From positions 1,922,001-1,986,000 of the forward strand of contig JASJZH010000003.1 in NCBI GenBank assembly GCA_037178975.1: a DNA stretch of 64,000 nucleotides. The letters are read 5' to 3'. Numbering within the stretch: position 1 is the first letter of the stretch; each line of letters starts with the position of its first letter. The position numbers and the translations under genes were made by a program. Of this stretch, positions 1-10,700 are shown piece after piece. Under the pieces are notes generated by a model. The model made no database searches. It saw nothing but the letters and a program-made list of their open reading frames with translations, and was not told the origin of the DNA. This DNA comes from Oscheius tipulae. Taxonomy: Eukaryota > Nematoda > Chromadorea > Rhabditida > Rhabditidae.

Positions 1-788
1 ACCGATTTTGGAACAGAATACCGTATACCCTACAGTAGTTAAAAAAGAGGCTAGAGAACTAAAATTGAACTCCCGCTCACGAAATAGGAAATTGGCGCGA
101 GAAAAATTGGCGACGCCTTTTGCATGGGCTTAACACGCCGTGATTTACGATTCAGAGATTTTGTTGGTACGCTGACAAAAATTCGTCCATATTGTTTTCC
201 CGAGCATTTTGAGCCTCCTCCAGTCAACTACTGTCAAAATGGAAAAACCTTTGTCAAGGCATGGCCCAAATTGCCTCAATATCTCAAGCAACTGATGATC
301 AGCTACTTTTTTTTAGATTTTAAACGCAACACTCTTCGCTACAATTGCTGCTTCAGTTTTGCTTCGATCCAATATAACACGGTTCCTTCGGCAAAATTTG
401 GACAACAAGTAAAATACAATGTTTTCTGGAGTACAACAATTTTTAAGTAGCAAAAATTCGAGGTCACATTTACCATTTTGCATCGGCAGCCTTGCCTTTG
501 GACAAAAACAAGCCGAGATTCGGAATTTATTGCATTTTTGACGCACAAGTAGCTGCAGAAAAACGAGTAGAACAAGATATTTTTTGCGACCTCGATCAAA
601 ACGTAATTTTATACTAGATCAATACTGTTTAAGACTTTAGATTGTTTACGTACTCTCAACTTTGTTTGAGGAGAATAATCCACATGCTGCTTTTTGATCT
701 AAATGAAACTGATGGAGCATACTTTACCTACAGACTATAGGATTCTTTTTCTTTAGAGATAGAGAGACAGTGAGAGTAATTCTTACAG
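1..788. other. intergenic, no supported gene
   Basis: Only short open frames occur here, with no recognisable domain or convincing splice structure. A first (signal-peptide) exon for the PLA2-like remnant that starts at 789 would be expected here but none was found. Confidence 0.4.
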
Positions 789-1191
789 GCCTTTAAGAGG
801 GACGTCTTCAGAGTTGGCAACATCTTCAAAGGAATCGGAGTTTCCGACAATGTTCAAAAATGAGAATGCGGACCTGATGACGCGAGCGAATTTACATCTC
901 ATGTTTTCACCAAAGTCAACTATCCCGGGCTGACAGACCTCTTCAATAATGATTGTAAGGCTCATGACCAGTGCTATGAGAGTAATATGAGTCAGAAGAA
1001 CTGCGATGATACGTGAATTTCTACATTTTACCAATTTCTATTCCTGTTTCAGCTTTTGCGCCGGCCTGAAGAACATTTCGGCTCGTTTAGAAAGAGACTG
1101 TGGTCTGGCAAATGCCTTCTGTGATACTGTCAAGAAGTTCAGGCATTTGACGAAAAACCATGTACAACAATGGGTGTTTCGAGAACTATAA
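789..1191 (+). pseudogene. PLA2-like Cys-rich secreted protein, broken by in-frame TGA
   Basis: Two exons (789-1012, 1053-1191) with a 40-nt intron encode a protein like the nematode phospholipase A2-like family. The core reads NDCKAHDQCYE, which matches the CCxxHDxCY calcium-loop/catalytic region of PLA2. Further cysteines follow in the second exon (FCAGLKN, DCGLANAFCDTVKKF). The first of the paired cysteines usual in this motif is Asp here. An in-frame TGA at 861-863 lies just before ECGPDD, a position where the family carries a coding residue, so the frame is interrupted while both sides remain recognisable. No upstream signal-peptide exon was found. It is most likely a recent pseudogene; a sequencing error at the TGA is the alternative. 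Confidence 0.6.
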
Positions 1192-1398
1192 AGAACTGGT
1201 CTCTCTTCTTTCGAAACAAGTCTAATCGGTTTTCTGAGCTTGTTTACGTCTTTCCACAGTTTCTGTCTGGGTTTCAGCTGCGTGACAAACAATAGAGATA
1301 ATGCAGCACTGAGTTAGCTTGACGATCACGAGAGAGCAAACTTGCAAAACCCAGGCAAAGTCTATATTAGAGACATTATGCAGCAAGTCGGTACGATT

Positions 1399-1530
1399 GG
1401 GTCTTTAATGGTGTCTCTGTCTCTCTGTCTCTCTGCGGCTCAAACTATTTATCTTACTATTTCTCTGTCTCTCGGCAATCTAAAAGAGAGATAGAAAGAC
1501 ACAGGGATGGAGAGCCAGAGAGATATAAAG
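1399..1530. repeat. GAGACA/TCTCTG-type low-complexity tracts
   Basis: Degenerate CT-rich then GA-rich tracts built on TCTCTGTC and its complement AGAGACAG. The same motif recurs at about 5241-5280, 20480-20550, 25370-25390, 27800-27855, 42355-42405 and 47583-47615, often inside introns or between genes. Confidence 0.6.
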
Positions 1531-1708
1531 GCAGAAAGACAGGAATAGAGAGACTGCAATTCCAGAGTTTCCGACGGATCAGTCACCTCAAAACATGGTA
1601 TGTATCAGATTTTTGAAAAATAAGAGAAGTTTAGTTTCGTAGCATTGCCTGAAAAGCGATGGTATATAAGTCATTCAACTGTTTCGTCTGATAGATGCCC
1701 TTTTTCAG

Positions 1709-2370
1709 GAACACACCAACTTCCGTGATCTCCTTCCTGACCCTCGCCGAGCAGTTGTCGATTTCTTGATTGAACACAAGAAATGGCCTGTGCTGAAGGA
1801 GCTTAGCGCTGAACCTCAAGAAGCCCAACAGGTTTTTATGAGAACCATAGATAAGATGGGTCTGCTTAGAAAATAAGTTCCGGAAAACGTTTTAAGAGCG
1901 AAGCTATCGTCGACAGTGAAGATAAAGATTTCCTTCCTGTCCCTTGAAAATGTTTAAAGAGCGGTGACCCATCTGGTCGTGGAAATGCTCATCACGGCAG
2001 GAGCTTCGGTCTCTTCAAATGATAAAAACGGGTTTACTCCTTCGCGTTTTGCTGTCCTGGGTGGACACGAACTAATGGTAAAGCTTCTATTCGACGAGAA
2101 TGCTGATCAATACTTGTGATTGCGACGGACGTACTCCTCTTCATTACGCTGCGGATGCTAACCACGCCGATGTTGTCAAAATCCTCGTCCAATATGGAGC
2201 CACTGTAGACGCCCGTTGTATTTTTCACTCTTACAAGCTGGCGCCATTCCCAAAAGTGCGAACAAGAACAATAATACTCCTCTACAGGCTGCTCGAAAAA
2301 TATGGTCAGAGCGAAGTAGAGACCATTCTAATGAAATATGGAGACGACAAACATCCAACAACAATTGAGC
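1709..2370 (+). pseudogene. ankyrin-repeat protein fragment with frameshifts
   Basis: An exon at 1709-1831 (41 codons, acceptor CTTTTTCAG, donor GTTTTT) is followed after about 140 nt by ankyrin-repeat coding sequence. The repeat-typical stretches are KNGFTPSRFAVLGGHELMVK in one frame and DGRTPLHYAADANHADVVK in another. The join falls near 2105-2109, where one C is left between the codons for NAD and NTCDCDG: a 1-nt shift relative to a continuous repeat. A second shift occurs near 2300 between NNNTPLQAARK and KYGQSEVETILMKYGDD. Start and end are not defined. It is probably a decayed gene; unrecognised tiny introns or assembly errors are less likely. Confidence 0.5.
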
Positions 2371-2424
2371 TTCAAATAAAAATCATCTTTGTGTTTATCT
2401 TCATCATTGTGTATAGCAAGTTTA

Positions 2425-2994
2425 CAATAGTGTGCGTCGACTCCTCACTGTAGCCTGGAAAGTAAAAGATCAGACACCTGAGTTCAGGTGATGGGGGATC
2501 TGTTCCGTTGGTACACAGCTGTCAGTCGGTTGCTACCTATCGAGAAGCAATGATGGGCCCGATGGAGTCGGGCACGAGCTCCTTTTTGAAGAATCTGTCG
2601 TCAGTCAAAAAGGTTATCAAAATTTTGTGCTGTTTATGTGCCCTCCAGTCATCAGAAGAAGACTGCGCAAGTCACGGGATGCCAGGCCGGTATGATCAGG
2701 CTAACCGGTAAATACTTGACAAGAATAGTGGATCTGAAGAAAACGGCTAGCAAACTCATTGGAATTCTAGTCCGATTGTATGGAATTACGATCAGACCAC
2801 CCATGAAAGCTGCCGATACAATAAAAAACTGAAAACTCTCTTAATCAATCATCGCAGGCGGGACATACTTGATCCCAGAAGCTTTTTAAGTGAGCGTCGT
2901 TGATGCAGCCCAGATCTAGCTTTTCGTGCTTTATTGTATCTGTTCTGTCTTTTCCTATCACCCCCAGCTCGTCGTGATTCAAAATTTACCAAAT
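2425..2994. repeat. left arm of 570-bp inverted repeat
   Basis: This stretch is the reverse complement of 5839-6408. Corresponding positions always sum to 8833, so no indel separates the arms, and every part I compared was identical. The arms contain only short open frames of no recognised family. They flank a 2.84-kb interior with two secreted-protein genes. No clear target-site duplication is visible at the outer ends. Confidence 0.9.
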
Positions 2995-3039
2995 ACGTGT
3001 AAAACAGAGATGTTTTTCAGGGTTCCAAGGTAGATTCTA

Positions 3040-3671
3040 ATGCTGATTTTGCTCTATTTGCTTGTCCCTGCCGTGTTCGGCTGCATAGCGAATATCCCAG
3101 GAGATTTTGATGACGTCGAACCACTTACGACTACCACAGTTGCACAAACAACCTCTGCAGTGACTGCAACTACTACCACAGCAGGTGAAAAAATTGTTCC
3201 ACGATTCCCCGAATGCTGTGATTAGTCTCAGAAATGTTTAATAATGGGGATTCATCGGCGGACTTTTGTCTGTTACGATAGCCTGTCAATAGAACATCCA
3301 GTGTATAAGGCTTTGGAAAATGTGGCCACTTCTTATACTGTTGTCAATGCATACTAGTTTCTGGGCTACCTCATTACACTTATTACATTCTTTCAGGCCC
3401 ATGCGATGCCTGCACATTACCAGCACTGATTCCCCATGAGGACGATGACTGTTTAGCATCGGATGATGAAAACTCTCAGATATCATTCATTCAAGAAGTG
3501 GAAGGAGACCAGTGTGTGCTCAAACTTTCTGGCTGCACACAATATTATATCAAGCAAAATAACGGTGCATGTCCATTTTTTCTAACCGCACAGCGATCTA
3601 ACTTCGTCTGTACCGACGGTAATTACATGATCAATAACTTTATCGTTGTCGGCTTACGTTGCGATTTCTGA
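3040..3671 (+). CDS. secreted C6-domain (DUF281-like) protein
   Basis: Exon 1 (3040-3184) starts with a signal peptide (MLILLYLLVPAVFG), then a short Asp-rich stretch and a Thr-rich linker (LTTTTVAQTTSAV..TTTT). Exon 2 (3397-3671) begins with PCDACTLPAL and carries further cysteines in QCVLKLSGC, GACPFFL, FVCTDG and GLRCDF, then stops. This layout of signal peptide, TTTT linker and C-terminal six-cysteine module is that of nematode C6-domain secreted proteins. The 212-nt intron uses GTGAAA and CTTTCAG and keeps phase (GCA G|GC). A TTTTTCAG just upstream of the ATG could be a trans-splice acceptor. Molecular function of the family is unknown. The gene lies wholly between the inverted-repeat arms. 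Confidence 0.7.
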
Positions 3672-3917
3672 GTAGTACAAATGCTTCTTCTTTCCGTGAA
3701 AACTTTTCTTGGCTAATAAATTTTATTGAATACCGTACCCAGAAAACATGTAACGTATCACACGGGTGTGTCGAACCTACAGATACGGTGTTTGGTCTCT
3801 GTTACACATAAAGGTTTTACATGAAGTGAGGGTGGCTGAATAGTCTACATCGATTGACCCAACATCCGAAGCGGAATAACTAGTTTGCACTTCGATCTGT
3901 TGGTATGGAATAGTGAT

Positions 3918-4412
3918 CTAATTTAGATTAGTTTGTTTCTTATCACTCACCACAACTTTATTTTCTAAGTAGCCGATGACGATATTCAAGTACGCAGCTC
4001 CTTCCCACAGCAGAGGATCATAGTCAAAACTGATATTCACTGTCCCGCCTGTTTCATTCTTAGAATAGAGGCTCGTTTGCGTTCCATCATACAACATCCT
4101 TACTTGCAGCGCTTTTTCACCCATAGTGGTATAGACATCGACATACATAGTGTAATGCGCAACCGGATATCTAAAAAACGAAAGAGTTCTGCGAAGTTCG
4201 ATGGCAAACTGTTTGAACCAGCATAAGGACTGCCAACTAACACCGGTTTTCACAAAACCCGTGACGGTAACAGCCTAAATTTAATACAAATAATAATGCA
4301 ATTCAACTGATAATAGCGAACTGAAACTCACCCCTGTATTTTCACCATCCACAACGCCTAAGTAGACTACAGAACATAGAAAAACTCCAGAGAGAATCCA
4401 CAGAGACGTCAT
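3918..4412 (-). CDS. small secreted protein, unknown family
   Basis: Exon 1 (4332-4412) encodes a clear signal peptide (MTSLWILSGVFLCSVVYLGV) followed by VDGENTG and a GTGAGT donor. Exon 2 (3918-4274) follows the acceptor ATTTAG in phase 0 and ends in TAG. The predicted product is 145 aa. The mature part is beta-strand-like, with motifs such as AHYTMYVDVYTT, GTVNISFDYDP and AAYLNIVIGYLENKVVV, and one potential N-glycosylation site in NIS. It was not assigned to a family. It is convergent with the C6 gene inside the same inverted-repeat interior. Confidence 0.6.
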
Positions 4413-5838
4413 GGGGTGTGCTGCAACTGAGGTACCGAGCAGCGAATTACCTAGCGATGGCCTCGATGGTTACGAATGGGCCACTGAAAGGTTTGCCATG
4501 TCGACTGGGCGACACAAGGAAGTGTTTACAAAGAGTATACTTTCAAGCAGTCTAATTGTTTGTAGCGAAAACTAGAAAAAAAGATACTTGTCTACAATTG
4601 CTCCTGATTTCGAACACCAATTTACAAAATTCCATAATTTTCCCAATGCATTTCCAGTCAAAACAGGATACTCAATAATAGACTGAATAGTAGAAAAGGC
4701 AGCAGCCAACGGCATTCTTTTATGTCACCGAAAATGAGTGGGATTCTCATCCTCACTCAGACTGCCAAGCTTCAGAAAAAATTTTCTTTCAAAACATTCC
4801 ATCTTTCTGAAATCTTTCAGAAACAGCCTGATCTGAATGTGCAGCTATGCTTTTAAACAGGTAAAGCTGTAGAGTTAGTTCCAGTTTGGAACAACAAACT
4901 CACCTTATTCATTTCGTGTAGAATTTTACCTCATCATCATCCAGACAGCCAAATTTCACAAAAACTTCCTTTCAAAACGTTTAATCGTTCTGAAGAGTAA
5001 CAAAGCAACTGGCTCAAGTGACAATTATAACCCCGTTCCTTTGAAATCTGCTTTGTTTAATTCCCTTCTGTCAACCTGTTCTGACTCTTCCCTCTCACTT
5101 CAACCTGCATGTTTTCCTCCTGTAGAGCTACCGTGTCAGTACCCAACATTACCCCGATGAAGCTAAGCTAGTTGTCGTCCGTACTTCTTCTAGATATGGA
5201 GACCTAACCTCATGAATCATGTTTCTGTGACTTTATCCAACAGGAATACTGTCTCTGTCTCTCTATCTCTCTCTTTCTTCAACATATATGATGTGTCTAT
5301 CAGCCTGTCCAGTATTTAATCTGCCCTTGAACGTAGTGGAAAAATTCTAACCAGATGTGTACAGGAAATAAGGTACTAGTGATCGTTTGAGAAGTATCTT
5401 AAGGTCCTCATTCGAGTGCCACGTAGTCGCCCAAACTAGTTCACTTCACTGCTCTGTCATAAAATCCCGGCCTCTTCTTATTTTCCAATCAAACTAAAGT
5501 CTCTCTTCTAAATCTATCACACTTCTCATTAATTTGACTGTTTTCAGATCTTCCTTGGACTTGAACACATGTTTTTTACATGAACATGAACTACTGTCTG
5601 GAGCATCAAATTGATTTAGTCATCTTTATGGGTAAGCCGGAACATATTATAGAGGCTTACGACCGTGATTTCCAGACAAAGTTGATCGTAATGGAAGCCA
5701 GTTCAGTCCTAGACATTTCTAATTCAGAACCACGACGGTGAGCTGCGATGCCTTCGCCTTCGGATAAGAGGATGTTTACCAATTACAATAAGAATTATAA
5801 CGAATGGAAAGCTGTTTGGATGATAATCTTTTATACAC
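4413..5838. other. intergenic with dispersed repeat
   Basis: No gene recognised. A unit at about 4722-4860 is repeated almost unchanged at about 7190-7330 (shared start TTTTATGTCACCGAAAATGA). A more diverged unit follows at about 4921-5000. A CT-rich tract lies near 5241-5280. Confidence 0.5.
4722..4860. repeat. dispersed direct repeat, copy 1
   Basis: Nearly identical to about 7190-7330 in the same orientation, with a few substitutions and small indels. One copy lies inside the inverted-repeat interior and one outside. Confidence 0.8.
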
Positions 5839-6408
5839 ATTTGGTAAATTTTGAATCACGACGAGCTGGGGGTGATAGGAAAAGACAGAACAGATACAAT
5901 AAAGCACGAAAAGCTAGATCTGGGCTGCATCAACGACGCTCACTTAAAAAGCTTCTGGGATCAAGTATGTCCCGCCTGCGATGATTGATTAAGAGAGTTT
6001 TCAGTTTTTTATTGTATCGGCAGCTTTCATGGGTGGTCTGATCGTAATTCCATACAATCGGACTAGAATTCCAATGAGTTTGCTAGCCGTTTTCTTCAGA
6101 TCCACTATTCTTGTCAAGTATTTACCGGTTAGCCTGATCATACCGGCCTGGCATCCCGTGACTTGCGCAGTCTTCTTCTGATGACTGGAGGGCACATAAA
6201 CAGCACAAAATTTTGATAACCTTTTTGACTGACGACAGATTCTTCAAAAAGGAGCTCGTGCCCGACTCCATCGGGCCCATCATTGCTTCTCGATAGGTAG
6301 CAACCGACTGACAGCTGTGTACCAACGGAACAGATCCCCCATCACCTGAACTCAGGTGTCTGATCTTTTACTTTCCAGGCTACAGTGAGGAGTCGACGCA
6401 CACTATTG
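5839..6408. repeat. right arm of 570-bp inverted repeat
   Basis: Reverse complement of 2425-2994, colinear without indels. Homology stops abruptly at both edges: next to position 5839 toward the interior and after 6408 outside. Confidence 0.9.
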
Positions 6409-7737
6409 CTACCTGAATGTTTAGAGAATTTTTACTTTGAGCTCAAACAGGGACAATCCTAAATAACATGTATCACTAAGCAAAAACGCTTTTGAGTAGA
6501 AAACAAGACAAGAGGACAAGCTGATTACTCGGAACTTGTTATCTTCATATTTAGCATTGTTTACATTTTGCTCTGAGAAATATTAAGTATCTCTTGCACC
6601 AAACCCCATAGGAGGGTGGAGCCGAGACTCCCATGGTCCGCCCCTCTTCGATACCCTGGGGGAATTCGTCTGCGTGCAGACTGACGAAATTTTCCTTTCG
6701 AAACTGTCTTTCTTTCTCTATTGAGATATCAGCAACTTTGGCCAGATTTTGCGGCAGGATAGTGCAATGGTCCAACCAATGCCTCCATTCCTTCGTAGGT
6801 CGGTAAACTAGTAGTTGCTACGAAGGTGAAGGCATTCCTGGAAAAGGTTGGGCAGCTTTGGACGTAATGCCCCGACCCCTCGGGAAGCCTCCGCAAAAGG
6901 CGTCGCAAAACCTCGCAGGATCTTGACTCACAGAACTCTCCAAGGAACTCTGCCGTTGATTCTGGTAGAAACTTTACCTTTACCTTTGCATAACACTCAA
7001 ACTGACAGCATGTCCGTTTCAAATCCTCCCGTCCCCTAGTAAATTCTCCATATCATATTATCAATCTTTTCGCTGAATCTATCTCCAAAAATTCTACCAA
7101 CTGTTCTCTTCTTATTCTGTCGACTTGTCATTCCGTATTGACTACATTACATTCTATATTTCTATGCTGTTAACACCAGTCTTTTTACCTTTTATGTCAC
7201 CGAAAATGAGTGGGATTCTCATCCTCACTCAGACTGCCAAGCTTCAGAGAAAATTTTCTTTCAAAACATCCATCTTTCTGAAGTCTTTCAGAAACAGCCT
7301 GGGCTGAATGTGTAGCCATACTTTTGAAACAACAAACTCACCTTATTCATTTCGTATAGAACTGACAGGGTTCTTCCTTATACTGTTACAAAGCTGGTCA
7401 CCGAACCGGTGCTCTTCTCCATCCTCACAGTTGAGCTATCACATCTCTCCGTGCCTATCTTCAACTCATAACTAACTTGTCAACTACATTCTCAACAACT
7501 TTTGTCTCGCCATATTTTGTTTGTTGTCCCGAACGAACAAACATAGCTGCTGAACCCTTAAAACCTTGGACCTCTGTTAGTTTAAATTGCTCTGAGATAT
7601 AGTGATGTGTTAGTGTCAGCCTGAATCTATAGAACTTTCTTCATAGAATTTCCCTTTTTTCGTTTCATAACAAAACTCCGCTAGATTTATAACACGCTAG
7701 CAGCACGAGGTTTCTTTAACAGAAATTGTTTTCAGCA
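6409..7737. other. intergenic, dispersed repeat copy 2
   Basis: No gene supported. It contains the second copy of the dispersed repeat (about 7190-7330). A perfect 9-bp hairpin stem lies at 6790-6798 / 6818-6826 with a 19-nt loop. Confidence 0.5.
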
Positions 7738-10700
7738 ATGACTTCGTTGCTCAATCTTATGCTGTTTTTGTTGCTGACCACAAGAGTCGTCTCTTCGACT
7801 TTCGAGTCTACGGCCGCGAACTACGCTCTCGATTTGACACAATATGGAATGGATTCCCTATGTGTAAGATAGTCCCTTTTATTAGATTGACCCGCATTTT
7901 CAGTCTCCTACTACTACCTTGATTCCCACGACCACTACCGAAATGCCCAAGACCTCCTCTGACACTATGGGATCTAATACTATCCCAACGAGCGAGTCCA
8001 GCTCTCAATCGTCGTCTTTCACCTCGACTATGAGCTCTGTACCGACCTCGACGTTCAGCAGTACTTCTTTTCTGCCCACTACTAGTCAGTCTACTTTGTC
8101 CGCCACTTCTACAACGAGTAAGAACGTTTGTATAGCAGACAAACCAAGTTCTTACAGCTTCGACATCGTCGCCGTCTACCCGGACTAGTACTTTCACATC
8201 CACCACGATGAGCTCTTCCACCACTACGATGGCCTCAACCGTGAGTTTTTTCTATCTTTCTTTTTTGCCTTTTGTAGAAACATAGTCTGCAATATTTACT
8301 GAGCCTGCCAAATTTTAACATTCAGTCCTTCTCGACAAGCTCTTCCAGTTCTTCCACTCCGAGCAGTTCTTCCTCGTCCACGTCTCCTCGTCTATCTCCG
8401 CGCTCAGGTTCCTCTAGCCCCTCTTCATCGATTTCTACTACAACTTCTCCTGTTGCGACCAGCAGCTCTTTCTTGATTAGCTTCTCTGTTGTTCCCACAT
8501 CGGCAGCCAGCCCCTCAACCTCGTCCACGACTATCACCTCTCCGTCGACAACCAGCTCTTCAATGTCTTCCACGAACACCTCTCCTTCTTCAAGCTCATC
8601 TCCGCTTCCTGTAACTGAGACTCCATTCATTGGAGTAGCTTCGACAGACAGCATTCTGGGAACTGTTACGAAGATTGTTGGCTGGACCACCTCGACAATG
8701 CCCCCTTCGTCTCCGTACATTCTGGAAACGACGTTCACCAGCACTGAGACAATGACCAACACGGTCTCTAGGAGTAATACCCCGGAGACAACTTTTGCCT
8801 CGAGTAAAGGTTCGGAAGAGGACGAGGATGACACTACCGAGACTGAAGACGTCTTTGGAACCACTGAAATGACCACCACCGGAACTCCTCTCTCGACAAT
8901 GCCGACTGTTTCTTCATGGGACCGTTCCTCGGTCTTATTGAGCTCGAGCTCTTCTCCAACAAATCCGATCATTGGAAGGGAAACCTTTGCTACTGAAAAG
9001 ATCATCGAAGGAACCACTGTTCTGACCACATTGGCTCCGACCAGCTCAACTGTCAAGGCTACCACTCCCGCTCCGGTGACTGTCAAATCTACTGTCCCTC
9101 TTTTAATGCCCTCGACCTCTCCCCTTTTGGATGCTTCAAACAAGACCACGAGTTCGACTGAGCTCTTGGAGGAAAAGACAACCTTGAAAATGATCGCGAC
9201 TCTCTCGGATCTTTTGACCAGCAAGCCGGACTGGACGAGAATTCCTGAGCCGACCTCGACTGCTGGACTCCCTGGAACCAAGCATGCCCCACACGTCGGA
9301 ACTTCGAGATCCATGGACTTCTCTTCGCCCGCGACAATCTTTTCGCCTGTGACTACTTGGCAAGACAGAAAGACTGACTCTCCGTCCTCGACGGGATCTT
9401 CCTCTTCGACTAGAACCTCAACTGGAACTTCCGCCTCACCGTCAAAAGCCTCCGAGTCCTCTCCTTCCACTTCCTCTACTGGGCCAAGTACAACTACTCC
9501 GTTCATCATTTTCTCCAGCTCGGCACCTTGTAAGTTTCCTCATCGTAACTGCCTTATATATCTTGCTTCAGACGTGCAAGGCTGTGCAGAACAGTGTCCG
9601 GAAGGAGCACTCATTGGCAGCAACAGCTGCTACACACTTATTCCGGGGTATTTCAACAACGTGCTGTTACCTTTTTTTGTATGCCATCACCAATTTCAGA
9701 AATATAGCACTGCCACCTCAGCATGTGCTAATTCCAAAACCGGACACCTCATCACCCGCTCGGAACTGCTTCAGGATCAAGACATTCTTCGAGAATGGCT
9801 GGCCGAATACAATGTCTCCAGTAAGAACATATTTATTGGCCAGAGGCCATACCTGCTCGTCGATGGGCGCCCCACTGGCATCTGGACTTCAATGACCAAT
9901 GTCAGCTATGAGAAGATCGTCAGCGAAATCTTCCCGGCACAGAAGACGGTGATCGAAGGCCAAGGCATCTGCTCTTTGCCAAGTAAGTCATAGAGAATTG
10001 AGAGACAGCGCGACAGATTATAGAGTAACAGTTCATGTTGATAGGAACAAAGAGCATGCTGTTCCAAACAAACCCACATTTTCAGTGTATTGCGGGAATT
10101 TTGACTGTGATTTCGTCGAACTCTACCAACGACTGAAGGGGCTCCTCACGCTCCCGATGCCCGCTCCCATCAAAGTGAACCAGTCCATCGTCATTCAGTG
10201 CGACGTTCCGTCCAACACCGAGGCCACGTTGAAATGCAGCCCTAGCGGACTCCTCTTGCCCACCATGAAGAGCTGCAACCTTCCCCGTAATATTGGGCAC
10301 TTAGTCTGTTTAACAAGGCAGTTCAGACACTTTCAACAGGGAGGTCAGCACTCCCGGGAACAAGCCCATCAGGTGTGACCAATGCTTCGTGGATGGCACC
10401 GCCTCCTGTTTGGAGGTCAATGATGGTGTCGAGTGCGTATGTGTTCAGGACTGGTCCGTGAGTCATACTCTACTTTTTCTTGTATTGTCTTGTTCAGAAA
10501 AATAGATGCTGGAAGGCCCCTCCCGTGTGCTACACGAGGAAGGGTACCTCTCCCGTCTGCCTCAACAACGGACTGTGCGTCCCAGTTGCCGACCTCGTGA
10601 GTTTTAAATTGTTGAAGCCCTTGACTTTGTCCTTTTTGGATGTTACTGTAGGTGAGTACGAGACAAAGTTGACAAGTTAGGTCCTGTCGAGAGATTAGAA

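Noticed and set aside
861..863. TGA as a selenocysteine codon in the PLA2-like gene
   Set aside because: The family does not carry selenocysteine there and no SECIS-like structure was seen downstream; decay or error is simpler.
2508..2832. Open frames inside both inverted-repeat arms
   Set aside because: They are identical only because the DNA is; no recognisable motif, and they stop within the arm.
6551..7039. Pair of overlapping open frames near 6.5-7.0 kb
   Set aside because: No motif, no splice context and poor coding character on either strand.
8322..9509. Long minus-strand open frame of 395 codons
   Set aside because: It is the antisense shadow of the Ser/Thr-rich exon; Val/Glu-rich composition arises from complementing TCN/ACN codons, with no domain.
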